DNA from: Bacillus sp. EAC
Lineage (GTDB): Bacteria > Bacillota > Bacilli > Bacillales > Bacillaceae_G
NCBI RefSeq assembly: GCF_002156875.1
Contig: NZ_NCSY01000004.1
Location: 558,001-622,000, forward strand
Reading direction: 5' to 3'
DNA length: 64,000 bases
Shown here: in pieces, positions 36,209 to 44,949 of the stretch
Layout: each line of letters starts with the position of its first letter
Position numbering within the stretch: position 1 is the first letter of the stretch
Translations under genes and position numbers: made by a program
The notes under the pieces: model-generated
What the model was told of the DNA's origin: nothing
The model's input: the letters and a program-made list of their open reading frames with translations, nothing else
Database searches by the model: none

Positions 36209-37000
36209 TTAATTGGCATGACTCTTGATTAAACTCATTTTTTCTTCATATGAAAGCTTTTCTGCCATTGATAATTGCTCACCAAGTTCTGGTGGGAAGC
36301 AGTAAAATACTTCTTTGCTCTCAATTCCTTTTACGTAGTACTCGACACCTTCTTCAACACTTAATGGCTGTAATTTCATTCCACCTTTTTTTAATTCTCC
36401 AGTTTCTGAATCAAGATTAGATTCAATCCATAATGGTGTTTTTACTGGCCCAGGAGCAATGGCAGTAAATGTTAACTCAGGGTAGGAAGTAGGCAACATT
36501 TCTGCTAATCGGCGGACCCACATTTTACCAGCTGCATATCCAGGTAAACCCCATAATCCAATGTAAGAAGACGCAGATGAAGTCATGACAATATGTCCTT
36601 TTCCTCTGGATTTCATCAAATCTAGAGCTGGAAAAACCGTATTTGCGACTCCATTTACACAAATTTTGGTTGCCCACATGATATCTTCAGGAGTATCTTC
36701 CGTTCTGCTTGTACTTCCAGGTCTTTGTCCTGCAGCATTCGCAATAATTAAGTCGAGTGGCTTTATTTCATCGCATTCATTTATGACAGTTTTCATAGCT
36801 TTCTCATCCATAATATTCGCTATTTTAGTATGGACGGTAGCTCCTAGCTCTACACATGCTTTTTTAGCATTTTCTAAGTTTGTAGGATTTATATCTATTA
36901 AAAAAATATGTACATTTTTATTTTTACTATAATGCTTAGCTACACCTAAACCTAATCCACTTGCTGCACCTGTAATTAAGATAGATTCATATTGACTCAT
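36209..37000 (-). CDS. Short-chain dehydrogenase/reductase (SDR family), first of pair
   Basis: A 263-residue SDR with the cofactor loop TGAASGLGLG, ANAAGQRPG in place of the usual NNAG, Ser in MTSSASSYIG and the Tyr-x3-Lys motif YAAGK. A C-terminal extension (IESKEVFYCFPPELGEQ) is typical of SDRs acting on hydrophobic alcohols. CTAGGAGG precedes the ATG. It begins about 190 bp downstream of the shared 66-bp control module and lies divergent to a LysR gene. The pair probably oxidises successive intermediates of one substrate. Confidence 0.88.
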   Translation of the reverse strand: MSQYESILITGAASGLGLGVAKHYSKNKNVHIFLIDINPTNLENAKKACVELGATVHTKIANIMDEKAMKTVINECDEIKPLDLIIANAAGQRPGSTSRTEDTPEDIMWATKICVNGVANTVFPALDLMKSRGKGHIVMTSSASSYIGLWGLPGYAAGKMWVRRLAEMLPTSYPELTFTAIAPGPVKTPLWIESNLDSETGELKKGGMKLQPLSVEEGVEYYVKGIESKEVFYCFPPELGEQLSMAEKLSYEEKMSLIKSHAN

Positions 37001-37188
37001 TTTAAACCTCCTAGAATTGGGATATCTAAAACTGTTAATCGAAAGCGAAAGTCTTTAAAAATCTGTACTAATGTACTAAATGTAATTCTGTTAAATTTAA
37101 GTGATCTATTTAAATGATTAATTGCACCCCCATTAGAAAAATAGATAGTTCATATTTATAGCGAAGGGTGTATTCTAAGATGACACTT

Positions 37189-37254
37189 AGAAGTAAACGC
37201 TTTCACTACGTTAAAATTAATATACTTTTCCTTTAAGTTAATATAAAGTGTAAA
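37189..37254 (-). promoter_or_regulatory. Control module copy A (SDR operon) with cre-like site
   Basis: Read on the minus strand, this 66-bp stretch matches 40091-40156 (plus) at 57 of 66 positions by my count. It contains the direct repeat TATTAACTT...TATTAATTT, a candidate LysR-type binding region between the SDR pair and the LysR gene. It also contains AGTGAAAGCGTTTACT (37193-37208), an almost perfect catabolite response element for CcpA. Confidence 0.65.
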
Positions 37255-37305
37255 TAAGTGAGACTTAGTTGAATTTTTTTCATTCAAAAGAAAAAGGGTG
37301 ATTAG

Positions 37306-38202
37306 ATGAACTTATTACAATTGGAGTATGTAATTGAGGTTGCTAAAACAAAATCAATCATAAATGCTGCTGAGAATCTTCATATTTCTCCGTCCGGTAT
37401 TAGTAAAGCCATAACTAATTTAGAAATGGAACTTCAAATTAAGGTATTTAATCGTTCAAGACTAGGTGCTGAACTTACAGATGAAGGCAAGTTTATTGTC
37501 AGTAAAGCACATGAAATCTTACTGAAAGTCGAAGATATATCTATTTTTGCGCATCAAAATAATAATCCAGAAAAAGTTAATATCTCATTAGCCGCTAGTA
37601 CAAACGCTATGTTTATTGTGCCTAGCACCCTTGTAACATATAAAAAAAATTATCCTTATAGTCAAATTGAGATTTTCGAAAAAAAACCATATGCTATCCT
37701 CAATGATGCTTTAACAGATAAGATTGATTTCGGTATCACAGTATTTACTGACGAAATGGTAGCAACACATCCAGAAATAGAATTTGAATCCATTCTAGAA
37801 GGTGGCACAGTCATTTGTGTAAGCAAGAATTCTCCACTATCTTTTTTGGAATATGTTCAAGTTGAGGATCTAGCTAATCAATCTGTCATTCTTTCTGAAG
37901 ATCCACTAATGGAGGATTTTGTAAATGAACTAATTAAGTATGTTCCCGAAATGAATATATTATTAACAACAAACAATGTAAACGTTATTTCTGAAGCGGT
38001 ATCAGAAGGTTTAGGGATTGTTTTTTCAATGAATATATTTTTAAATAAGGTTCCTAGTATTATAAATGGAGATATTATTACAATTCCTTTTATACATCCC
38101 AGTTCTGATCGATTTTCCTTTGGAATCGTTCGATCTAAACGCAAAAGATTATCTGAGCATAGTAAAGAATTTATAAAAGCTTTTAAGCAAAATTTTAATT
38201 AA
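37306..38202 (+). CDS. LysR-type regulator divergent from the SDR pair
   Basis: A 298-residue LysR protein. The HTH is at residues 1-60 (SIINAAENLHISPSGISKAITNLE), with the effector-binding domain from about 90 to 295. AAGGGTGATTAG precedes the ATG. The 66-bp repeated module lies in the divergent intergenic region, so this regulator probably acts on both the SDR pair and the cupin gene. Effector unknown. Confidence 0.87.
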   Translation: MNLLQLEYVIEVAKTKSIINAAENLHISPSGISKAITNLEMELQIKVFNRSRLGAELTDEGKFIVSKAHEILLKVEDISIFAHQNNNPEKVNISLAASTNAMFIVPSTLVTYKKNYPYSQIEIFEKKPYAILNDALTDKIDFGITVFTDEMVATHPEIEFESILEGGTVICVSKNSPLSFLEYVQVEDLANQSVILSEDPLMEDFVNELIKYVPEMNILLTTNNVNVISEAVSEGLGIVFSMNIFLNKVPSIINGDIITIPFIHPSSDRFSFGIVRSKRKRLSEHSKEFIKAFKQNFN

Positions 38203-38283
38203 GACTGTTTTGAATTAACTTTTGTTTGTTTTGGAAAATTTAAGAAATAAAATTTCCGTAAGCGAAGAATTTTCTTTAACACT

Positions 38284-38318
38284 AAAAATGATCTTCAAGA
38301 AAATTGAAGATCATTTTT
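38284..38318. terminator. Terminator of orphan gerA 1
   Basis: AAAAATGATCTTCAA pairs with TTGAAGATCATTTTT (5-nt loop), with T runs on both strands. Its core is shared with the terminator at 42778. Confidence 0.88.
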
Positions 38319-38346
38319 TAATTACGATATTAAACGATAGTGTGAA

Positions 38347-39816
38347 CTATTCTTTATCGTCATGCGGAAACTTGTGTGGACTATTGAGTAGTTTCTTTAA
38401 ATCTCCACGATAAAACACATCTTTAAACTCCTGAGGTCGAAATGGAATAATCGGTGCTAAATACGGAACACCGACTGATCGTAGACGAGACATATAAATA
38501 AAAAATAATAGGAAACATATTCCCATTGTGGTTAAACCAAAGAAACAACCTACGATTGAAAAAATAATTCGTAACGTATTCAATGTACTGATTAACCCTC
38601 CTGAGATAAACAGTAAACCGGTTAAAAAAGTGATTCCTACAATAATTAAACTAAGAGAATGGACTAATTTGGAATCGACTAATGTTGTACTAACCACCAT
38701 TGTTCCAACCAGAGAAGCAACTACAATTAAATCGGTTGGAATTCGAAAGGCTGCTAAACTCATTAAGTATAAAACGAATATTAGTATACCAATTTCAAGT
38801 GGAAAGGAAAGTATGGTATCGGAATGTGTAAAATATTTTTTTGCAAATTTTACTGGGAACCAATTACTATGAAAATTAGCTACTGCAAGATAGATACCCG
38901 GTAAGTAGACAGTCAAAAAGATACAAAAAAGGAGAATCAATCGATTCGAAAACCTTCCAATTTTCGAATAGTATTCTGTAGGTTGCGACAAATAGTGTAC
39001 AAATAATGTAGGTGCAATCGACGCAACTGGTGAACCATTCATAATAATAGCAATTCGCCCTTCATATAAAGCATTAGCTGTTATGTCTGGCATCTCAGTA
39101 TTGTATACAAGAGGGAAAAATGGCTTCTTCCTACCTTCCAAAGCATCTTCAACAACTCTAGGCTCTATGACGTATTCGACATCAAGATTTTCAATACGTG
39201 TTTGAACCTCTTCCAAGGCAAGCTTATCTACTTTATTTTTTAAATAAACAATTGCAAGGTCCGTTTTAGCAAAGCGCCCGATTTGTTTCGATTCAACGCA
39301 TAAATCCGGTGATTGAATATAACTACGGATTAAATTTAAGTTCACTTTTAATTGTTCTGATAACCCAATCATTGGACCATTAGTAGAACGCTCTCTAATA
39401 CTAGGTGCAACAGAACGCTGTTGCCATTGGGTGGTTTCTGCGATAATTCCATTATTATAACCATCGACTAAAATCAGTGTTCTTCCTCGGACGATCCCAT
39501 TAAGTGCATCCTCAAAAGATGTCACTATTTCAACTGAAGATGCTCGAATATGACGAGTAGCTAAGTAGTCAATGAGTGGTTCCTTTCCGATTTCTTTGAT
39601 GTCTTGGAATAAAAACAATGGCGTAATAAGAAAATCTCGAATTACATCCGCATTTACAAGATCATCCAGATAGATAAGTGATACTTCTAATGGTTTTGGT
39701 TTACCGATTCGAATTGTCCGGACGACTAATTCAGTTGTGTTGTTTAAGTGGTCCTTAATCGTTTCAATGTTTTTATGAAGGCTAATTGTAAAATTTATAG
39801 GATCATTTTGGTTCAT
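38347..39816 (-). CDS. Orphan GerA-family spore germination protein (A subunit only), paralogue 1
   Basis: A 489-residue GerA-family protein: cytoplasmic N-terminal domain (1-285) with IGRFAKTDLAIVYLKN, VEDALEGRKKPFFPLVYNTEMPD and YEGRIAIIMNGSPVASIAP, then four to five membrane helices and a tail ending SPHKFPHDDKE. No B or C subunit is beside it. It is a close paralogue of 42838-44298, sharing the C-terminal block VPYLAPIIPFRPQEFKDVFYRG. AGAGGTGA precedes the ATG. A stand-alone channel or a partner of other receptors are possible roles. Confidence 0.88.
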   Translation of the reverse strand: MNQNDPINFTISLHKNIETIKDHLNNTTELVVRTIRIGKPKPLEVSLIYLDDLVNADVIRDFLITPLFLFQDIKEIGKEPLIDYLATRHIRASSVEIVTSFEDALNGIVRGRTLILVDGYNNGIIAETTQWQQRSVAPSIRERSTNGPMIGLSEQLKVNLNLIRSYIQSPDLCVESKQIGRFAKTDLAIVYLKNKVDKLALEEVQTRIENLDVEYVIEPRVVEDALEGRKKPFFPLVYNTEMPDITANALYEGRIAIIMNGSPVASIAPTLFVHYLSQPTEYYSKIGRFSNRLILLFCIFLTVYLPGIYLAVANFHSNWFPVKFAKKYFTHSDTILSFPLEIGILIFVLYLMSLAAFRIPTDLIVVASLVGTMVVSTTLVDSKLVHSLSLIIVGITFLTGLLFISGGLISTLNTLRIIFSIVGCFFGLTTMGICFLLFFIYMSRLRSVGVPYLAPIIPFRPQEFKDVFYRGDLKKLLNSPHKFPHDDKE

Positions 39817-40090
39817 TTTTTTCTTTCACCTCTAGTCAATCAATACTTCTAAAATACTGTATTCAGTATTGACTAAGTGAACTTTTCTAATCCAACAAAT
39901 ATATGCCTTATCTAAATATCATAATGAAAGATTCCATGTTTAGAAGACTCACTCTGGATTAAAGTGTATTTATGGTGGGTCGGAAATAGAGGGAAAAGTG
40001 GATGTTTGAGGAGATTTTTGATTTAAGAAAATTTAGCGATTATTTAGCAATAATTCTTTAGGTGAATTAAATTCAATTAACTGTCACTTT

Positions 40091-40156
40091 TTTACACTTT
40101 ATATTAACTTGTAGGAAATGTATATTAATTTCTAAGAAGAGAAATCGTTTACTTCT
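40091..40156 (+). promoter_or_regulatory. Control module copy B upstream of the cupin gene
   Basis: Same 66-bp module as 37189-37254 (inverted relative to it): TTTACACTTTATATTAACTT, GGAAA, GTATATTAATTT, then a degraded cre-like GAAATCGTTTACTTCT. It precedes the SDR remnant and the cupin gene. The rest of 39817-40090 holds only an 8-bp inverted repeat near 39844-39868 behind orphan gerA 1 and no gene. Confidence 0.6.
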
Positions 40157-40290
40157 GTTACGTGATATACAAAAGATTAATTTACGCGATAGCATAGGTG
40201 AATCATAGAAATTGCTTTTTTACGTAATGTAATTTCAGAAAATTTAAAAAACTTATGTAGTGAGATTGATATCATTAGTTTTTACTAGCT

Positions 40291-40404
40291 GGAAGAGGAG
40301 AATTGTTTGTTGATTACTAAAGTTCAGCTGATGCTAGATTTATCACGGGACAAGCAATTGCAATTGATGAAGTAGTTACTGATGGTACCTCAAAAGGTGT
40401 CTAG
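40291..40404 (+). pseudogene. Decayed 3' end of an SDR gene
   Basis: One frame reads GRGELFVDY, a TAA stop, then SSADARFITGQAIAID...DGTSKGV and a final TAG. This matches the C-terminus of the intact SDR at 35372-36139 (SSDDAKFITGQAVTIDGG...AGTSLGI). The in-frame TAA stands where the intact gene has Leu, and the 5' two thirds of the gene are absent. It is a remnant left after duplication and deletion and explains the otherwise long cupin leader. Confidence 0.75.
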
Positions 40405-40446
40405 TATAAAAAACAAAAAAAATTGAAAATGAAAGAGGGAATTAAA

Positions 40447-40905
40447 ATGGCAGAATATCCATTATTAGAATCAGTTTACATGAACCCGGAGGAATTACCA
40501 TGGATTCCATGGATGGAAGGCGTTCAATTTAAATTATTAAAAGCAAACCCAATTAATGGTCAATTTTTTGTTTTATTACAAGCATCAAAAGGTGCAGTAA
40601 TGCCTGCACATTATCATCATGGTACAGTTATTGTTTATACGATTCAAGGTGCATGGAACTATGAAGGTGAAAACTGGGTTTCTAAAGCAGGAGATGTCAT
40701 TTTTGAACCAGCAGGATCACTGCATACTCCACAAATGCTAAGTGAAGAAGATGTAATTGTTTTAAATATTTTAGATGGATTATTAGACTTCCAAGACGAT
40801 GAAGGAAACTCAATTTTAAAATTAAATTGGATAGCTGCTATTGATATGTATAAACAATATTGTGATGCAACTGGAACAGAATTTAAGGATTTAACAAAGT
40901 TTTAA
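40447..40905 (+). CDS. Cupin protein related to 2,4'-dihydroxyacetophenone dioxygenase
   Basis: A 152-residue single-cupin protein. The metal-site motif is PAHYHHGTVIVYTIQGAW and the second half AGDVIFEPAGSLHTP; the spacing LPWIPW...FKLL resembles bacterial dihydroxyacetophenone dioxygenases and acetylacetone-cleaving enzymes. ATG at 40447 follows AGAGGG by 8 bp. It is the first intact gene after control module B and is followed by an acyl-CoA ligase 205 bp on. A C-C bond-cleaving dioxygenase producing a carboxylate for the ligase would fit, by inference only. Confidence 0.75.
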   Translation: MAEYPLLESVYMNPEELPWIPWMEGVQFKLLKANPINGQFFVLLQASKGAVMPAHYHHGTVIVYTIQGAWNYEGENWVSKAGDVIFEPAGSLHTPQMLSEEDVIVLNILDGLLDFQDDEGNSILKLNWIAAIDMYKQYCDATGTEFKDLTKF

Positions 40906-40929
40906 TTTTTGACTAATATAGAAAATCAG

Positions 40930-40962
40930 TTAACCCCTCCTTTTATTAAAGGGGGGGTTAAA
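40930..40962 (+). terminator. Hairpin after the cupin gene
   Basis: TTAACCCCTCCTTT pairs with AAAGGGGGGGTTAA. The stem is strong but the tail (AGATTTTAG) is a poor T tract, so termination may be partial and the ligase partly co-transcribed. Confidence 0.5.
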
Positions 40963-41110
40963 GATTTTAGAGACTTATATAAAAGATTTTTTTTTATAGG
41001 TTTTTAATAAGCTACTGTTAACCAAAAAGATTCTTGTATTTTCATAATTGACTTTATGAGTTTTAAAAACTGAAAAGTATCATTTATTTTTAGAATAAGA
41101 GGAGGGTATT

Positions 41111-42625
41111 ATGAGTTACAATTTAAGTGGAAATTTAAAAAATAGTGCAACATTGTATCCTGATCGTTTGGTATTTACATTTTTAGATCAAAGTGTAACA
41201 TATCAAGAATTAGATGTAATGGTTGATAAAGTTGCAGCAGGATTATATGAAAATGGTATAGGAAAAGGCGATCGAGTAGCGCTGGTACTTGGAAATTGTC
41301 CTGAATTTGTGATTGCATATTATGGAATTCTACGCACTGGTGCATCAGTCGTGCCAATTAATCCGATTTTTACTCCTCGAGAAATTACTTACATCCTATC
41401 AAATAGTAAAGCAAAGGCAGTTATTGCAAGTAGTGGATTAAGTCAATTATTGTCAACGTTAGTAAATAAGCTAGAAAATTTACAAATGGCATTCTACACT
41501 GATTCATTTAATTCTTATAATAGCTGGGATCAGCTACTCCAAAGTTCAGATAATGAGTTTGTTCAACCTTCTATCGATGAAAATGATCTTGCGGTTGTTT
41601 TATACACATCAGGTACAACAGGAAATCCAAAAGGTGCAATGCTTTCTCATAGAAATATGGGATCGAATGCAGAAACTTTTGCAGAATTCTTTGGTTATAC
41701 ACAAGATGATCGAATTATCGCTACTTTACCAATGTTCCATGTATTTTGTATGACGGTTTGTATCAATACCCCTATTAAATGTGGAGCACACATTATTATT
41801 ATTCCTAAATTTAATCCTACCGAAGTAGTTAATACAATAAGAAGAGATAAAGTAACTTTGTTTGCTGGTGTTCCGACTATGTATAGTTTTATGTTGCAGG
41901 TAACTGATGCAACAGCTGAAGATTTTTCTTCTATTCGAGCATGTTTCTCAGGAGGGGCATCATTACCACTTGAATTACTTAATCGTTTCCAAGAAAAATA
42001 TAAAGTCGATATATTAGAGGGCTACGGTTTATCTGAAACAGCTCCTATCGCTACATTTACTCCGCTAAAAGGAATTAGAAAACCAGGTTCAGTTGGTATA
42101 AATATTCCAAATGTGACTAATAAAGTTGTTGATCCAAATGGTTTAGAAGTACCTATCGGGGAAGTTGGAGAATTAATTATTCAAGGACCAAATATCATGC
42201 TAGGTTATTTAGAAATGCCGGAAGCAACATTTACTTCTATAAAAGATGGTTGGTTTTATACAGGTGACTTAGCAAAGATGGACGAGGATGGCTATTTTTA
42301 TATAATCGACCGTATAAAGGATTTAATCATTGTAGGTGGTTACAATGTTTATCCAAGAGAAGTAGAAGAGGTTTTATATCAACATCATGCAGTAGTAGAA
42401 GCAGCTGTAATTGGAATTCCTGATAGCAACTTTGGAGAAAGTGTGAAGGCATTTGTCGTATGTAACGATCAAAATGTTTCTGTAGAAGAGATTTTGTTAT
42501 TTGCACAAGAAAGATTAGCAAAATACAAGCAACCAAGAGAAATTGAAATTTTAACTGAACTTCCAAAAAACAGTACGGGTAAAATTTTAAGAAGAGCTTT
42601 ACGTACATCGGTAGAAAGTAAATAA
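41111..42625 (+). CDS. Acyl-CoA synthetase (AMP-forming), long-chain fatty acid ligase-like
   Basis: A 504-residue adenylate-forming enzyme: A3 motif YTSGTTGNPKGAMLSH, A5 EGYGLSETAP, A7 YTGDLAKMDEDGY, A8 IDRIKDLIIVGGYNVYPREVEEVL and catalytic Lys in PKNSTGKILRR. It activates a carboxylic acid to the acyl-AMP and then the CoA thioester. The sequence is close to fatty-acid ligases of the LcfB type, though aromatic or medium-chain acids are equally possible given the cupin neighbour. AGAGGAGGG precedes the ATG. Confidence 0.9.
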   Translation: MSYNLSGNLKNSATLYPDRLVFTFLDQSVTYQELDVMVDKVAAGLYENGIGKGDRVALVLGNCPEFVIAYYGILRTGASVVPINPIFTPREITYILSNSKAKAVIASSGLSQLLSTLVNKLENLQMAFYTDSFNSYNSWDQLLQSSDNEFVQPSIDENDLAVVLYTSGTTGNPKGAMLSHRNMGSNAETFAEFFGYTQDDRIIATLPMFHVFCMTVCINTPIKCGAHIIIIPKFNPTEVVNTIRRDKVTLFAGVPTMYSFMLQVTDATAEDFSSIRACFSGGASLPLELLNRFQEKYKVDILEGYGLSETAPIATFTPLKGIRKPGSVGINIPNVTNKVVDPNGLEVPIGEVGELIIQGPNIMLGYLEMPEATFTSIKDGWFYTGDLAKMDEDGYFYIIDRIKDLIIVGGYNVYPREVEEVLYQHHAVVEAAVIGIPDSNFGESVKAFVVCNDQNVSVEEILLFAQERLAKYKQPREIEILTELPKNSTGKILRRALRTSVESK

Positions 42626-42777
42626 GTGGTTTACGGGAATTGTTTTCGCAATTTTCACTCTTTTAAATTATTTGTTTTTAAGTCCATTTCAATAAGAAAA
42701 AACAAATCCGAGTAATGTAAAAACTATATATAAATTTAAAGCCGTATACTACACATTTAGGAATCTCGTCTACTAAT

Positions 42778-42812
42778 AAAAAAAGATCTTCAATTGAAGA
42801 TCTTTTTTTTTA
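42778..42812. terminator. Terminator between the acyl-CoA ligase and orphan gerA 2
   Basis: AAAAAAGATCTTCAATTGAAGATCTTTTTT, a near loopless palindrome with T runs on both strands. It shares the core GATCTTCAA/TTGAAGATC with the terminator of orphan gerA 1. Confidence 0.9.
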
Positions 42813-42837
42813 CAATATTCAAATTGATTACTTTGAT

Positions 42838-44298
42838 TTACTCCTTATCGTCATGTGGATATTCGTGCGGACTGTTAGTCATTTTCTTTAAATTTCCACG
42901 ATAAAAAACATCTTTAAATTCTTGTGGTCGAAAAGGAATGATAGGTGCTAAATAAGGAACACCTACTGACCGTAATTTAGCCATATAAATGATTAAAAGG
43001 ACAAAAATAATTCCCATTCCAGTAAAACCAAAAAAGTTTCCGACTAATAAAAATATGAATCTTAATGGATGTAATGCTGAACCAAGTCCATTTACAGTGA
43101 CAAGAAAATTTGCAAGAATTGTTAGACCTACGACAACGAGACTTAAAGGGTGAATTAGTTTTGCATTGACTGCTGTTTCACTCAGAACGATTGCTCCTAC
43201 AAGTGCAACAGTAACTACAATTTCTTTTGAAACTCTAACAGATGCGATCATAACCATTTGTAAAATTACAAGAAAGATTAAGACTTCAAGTATTGCAGGT
43301 GGGAGTGATTCTGCCTCATTAAACAGTTTTTTTTCAAATTTTTTAGGAAACCAATCCGTGTGGAATCTTTCAATCGCTAAATACACCCCTGGTAAAAAGA
43401 TTGTAAAACAGAATGAAAGAAATGTAATGAGACGATTTGAGTAACGTCCAGATTTTAAATAATAATCATCTGGAGATTGAAAGTGCTGAAAAAAAATAGC
43501 GGGAACAACCATTGCATTTGGTGTACCGTTAACTAAAATGGCGATTTTCCCTTCATATAGGTTTGAAGCCACAGTGTCGGGTCTTTCTGTGTTAAAAGTT
43601 AAAGGGAAAAAGGTTTTCTTTCTGCCTTCAATTGCATCTTCTACCATTCTAGCTTCGAGTACATAATCTATTTCAAGAGTAGATATTCGTTTTTTGGTTT
43701 CTTCTAACACTTCCTGATCGACTTTTCCATCTACGTAGGTAATAGCGATGTCTGTTTTTGAAAAAGTTCCAACTTTTAAAATTTCTATACATAGATGAGG
43801 AGTTTGAACCATGTTTCTAATTAAATTGATGTTTACTTTAAGTTGCTCACCAAATCCTTGCATTGGACCTACAGCAGTCCTTTGTGCCAGGGATTGTTCA
43901 ACATTACGTTGCTTCCATTCTGTTGTTTCTGCGAGGATACCACATCCAAAACCATCGAATAAGACGAGTGTTTTCCCTTTTAATATGCCTTGGATACATG
44001 ATTCAAATGATGTCACGATTTCAACCAAGCTCGAACGGATATGGCGAAAAGATAAATCTTCCATAAAAGTATCCCTTTTTAGATCTGAGGATTCATTTAA
44101 TGCTAAGAGTGGTGTGATAATACATTCTTGAACAAAGTCTAAATTCACAATGCCATCGATAAAAAGTAGACTACCTGAGTAATGGCCTAATTTAATTGTT
44201 CGAGTAACCAAGTCTGATGAATGATGAAAATACTCTCGAAGAATCGTCAAATTTTTGTCTATATGCAATGTTAAATTCATTGTTTCATGATTGATCAT
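42838..44298 (-). CDS. Orphan GerA-family spore germination protein (A subunit only), paralogue 2
   Basis: A 486-residue GerA-family protein with the same layout as 38347-39816: VEDAIEGRKKTFFPLTFNTERPD, YEGKIAILVNGTPNAMVVPA, a membrane domain and the tail SPHEYPHDDKE. The two orphans are clearly more similar to each other than to the A subunits in the complete operons. No B or C subunit lies next to it. The start follows GAGGGT by 10 bp; an ATG six codons in is possible. Confidence 0.88.
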   Translation of the reverse strand: MINHETMNLTLHIDKNLTILREYFHHSSDLVTRTIKLGHYSGSLLFIDGIVNLDFVQECIITPLLALNESSDLKRDTFMEDLSFRHIRSSLVEIVTSFESCIQGILKGKTLVLFDGFGCGILAETTEWKQRNVEQSLAQRTAVGPMQGFGEQLKVNINLIRNMVQTPHLCIEILKVGTFSKTDIAITYVDGKVDQEVLEETKKRISTLEIDYVLEARMVEDAIEGRKKTFFPLTFNTERPDTVASNLYEGKIAILVNGTPNAMVVPAIFFQHFQSPDDYYLKSGRYSNRLITFLSFCFTIFLPGVYLAIERFHTDWFPKKFEKKLFNEAESLPPAILEVLIFLVILQMVMIASVRVSKEIVVTVALVGAIVLSETAVNAKLIHPLSLVVVGLTILANFLVTVNGLGSALHPLRFIFLLVGNFFGFTGMGIIFVLLIIYMAKLRSVGVPYLAPIIPFRPQEFKDVFYRGNLKKMTNSPHEYPHDDKE

Positions 44299-44949
44299 AA
44301 GTAGTATACCCTCATTGTCTAAACAGAATTATGCAATAGAGTTAGCTTGTTATTTTTTCAACATTTTTATGTACCTAACAATCCTGTACCTCGAAAGATA
44401 AAGCTGAGAAATGAATAATGTTTAGGTAAATTAAAATTCGGAATTAAGTTATTTAACAAAAGTATGTGTAATTTCAAAAAGGGAAGCACATTAGTGAGTT
44501 TTTTAACTTATTTCAATCTAAATAAGTAGAACTAAATAACTCTGAAAAATCTAAATGATATAAATATTCCTTCTTTTTTTTGTCAAATTATGATAGTCTT
44601 TTTTATAGAAAGGCCCTGTTAAAGCTTAATGTTGAAATGAAATACAATTGAGAATTTAGATAAAATCTCTAGTAGTCTCACGTACTTTAGCGCATTTCAA
44701 CACTCTTGAATAGGAGAGCCGATAGGTAAAAGTAGTAACTTGTTTAATTTGCTCCCAACAATACGTGAAAACGCTATCATGAAGGGTCGGAGAATAAACA
44801 ATCATAAAATGTAGAATTTTAAAGGAGGTTAGTTTTTCTTTATTACACCATCAAACATCCGGTCTTATATTATGTACAAGCATTTTATTTAGCATAGTCG
44901 TCTTAATAATAATTATAGAATAATATTTCATGAATAAAGAGGTGTATAT
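44299..44949 (+). other. Long leader region of the amino acid permease
   Basis: 651 bp with no recognised gene or known riboswitch. A strong AAAGGAGG (44821-44828) is followed by a 31-codon hydrophobic frame ending at 44923 that lacks ATG, GTG or TTG. A GC-richer stretch at about 44605-44800 looks unlike its surroundings but shows no terminal repeats I can define. Confidence 0.35.

Noticed and set aside
44605-44800. GC-richer stretch before the amino acid permease, considered as lysine riboswitch, T-box or IS remnant
   Set aside because: It lacks the lysine aptamer core and the T-box GGGTGGNACC motif, and I found no terminal inverted repeats or transposase fragment.
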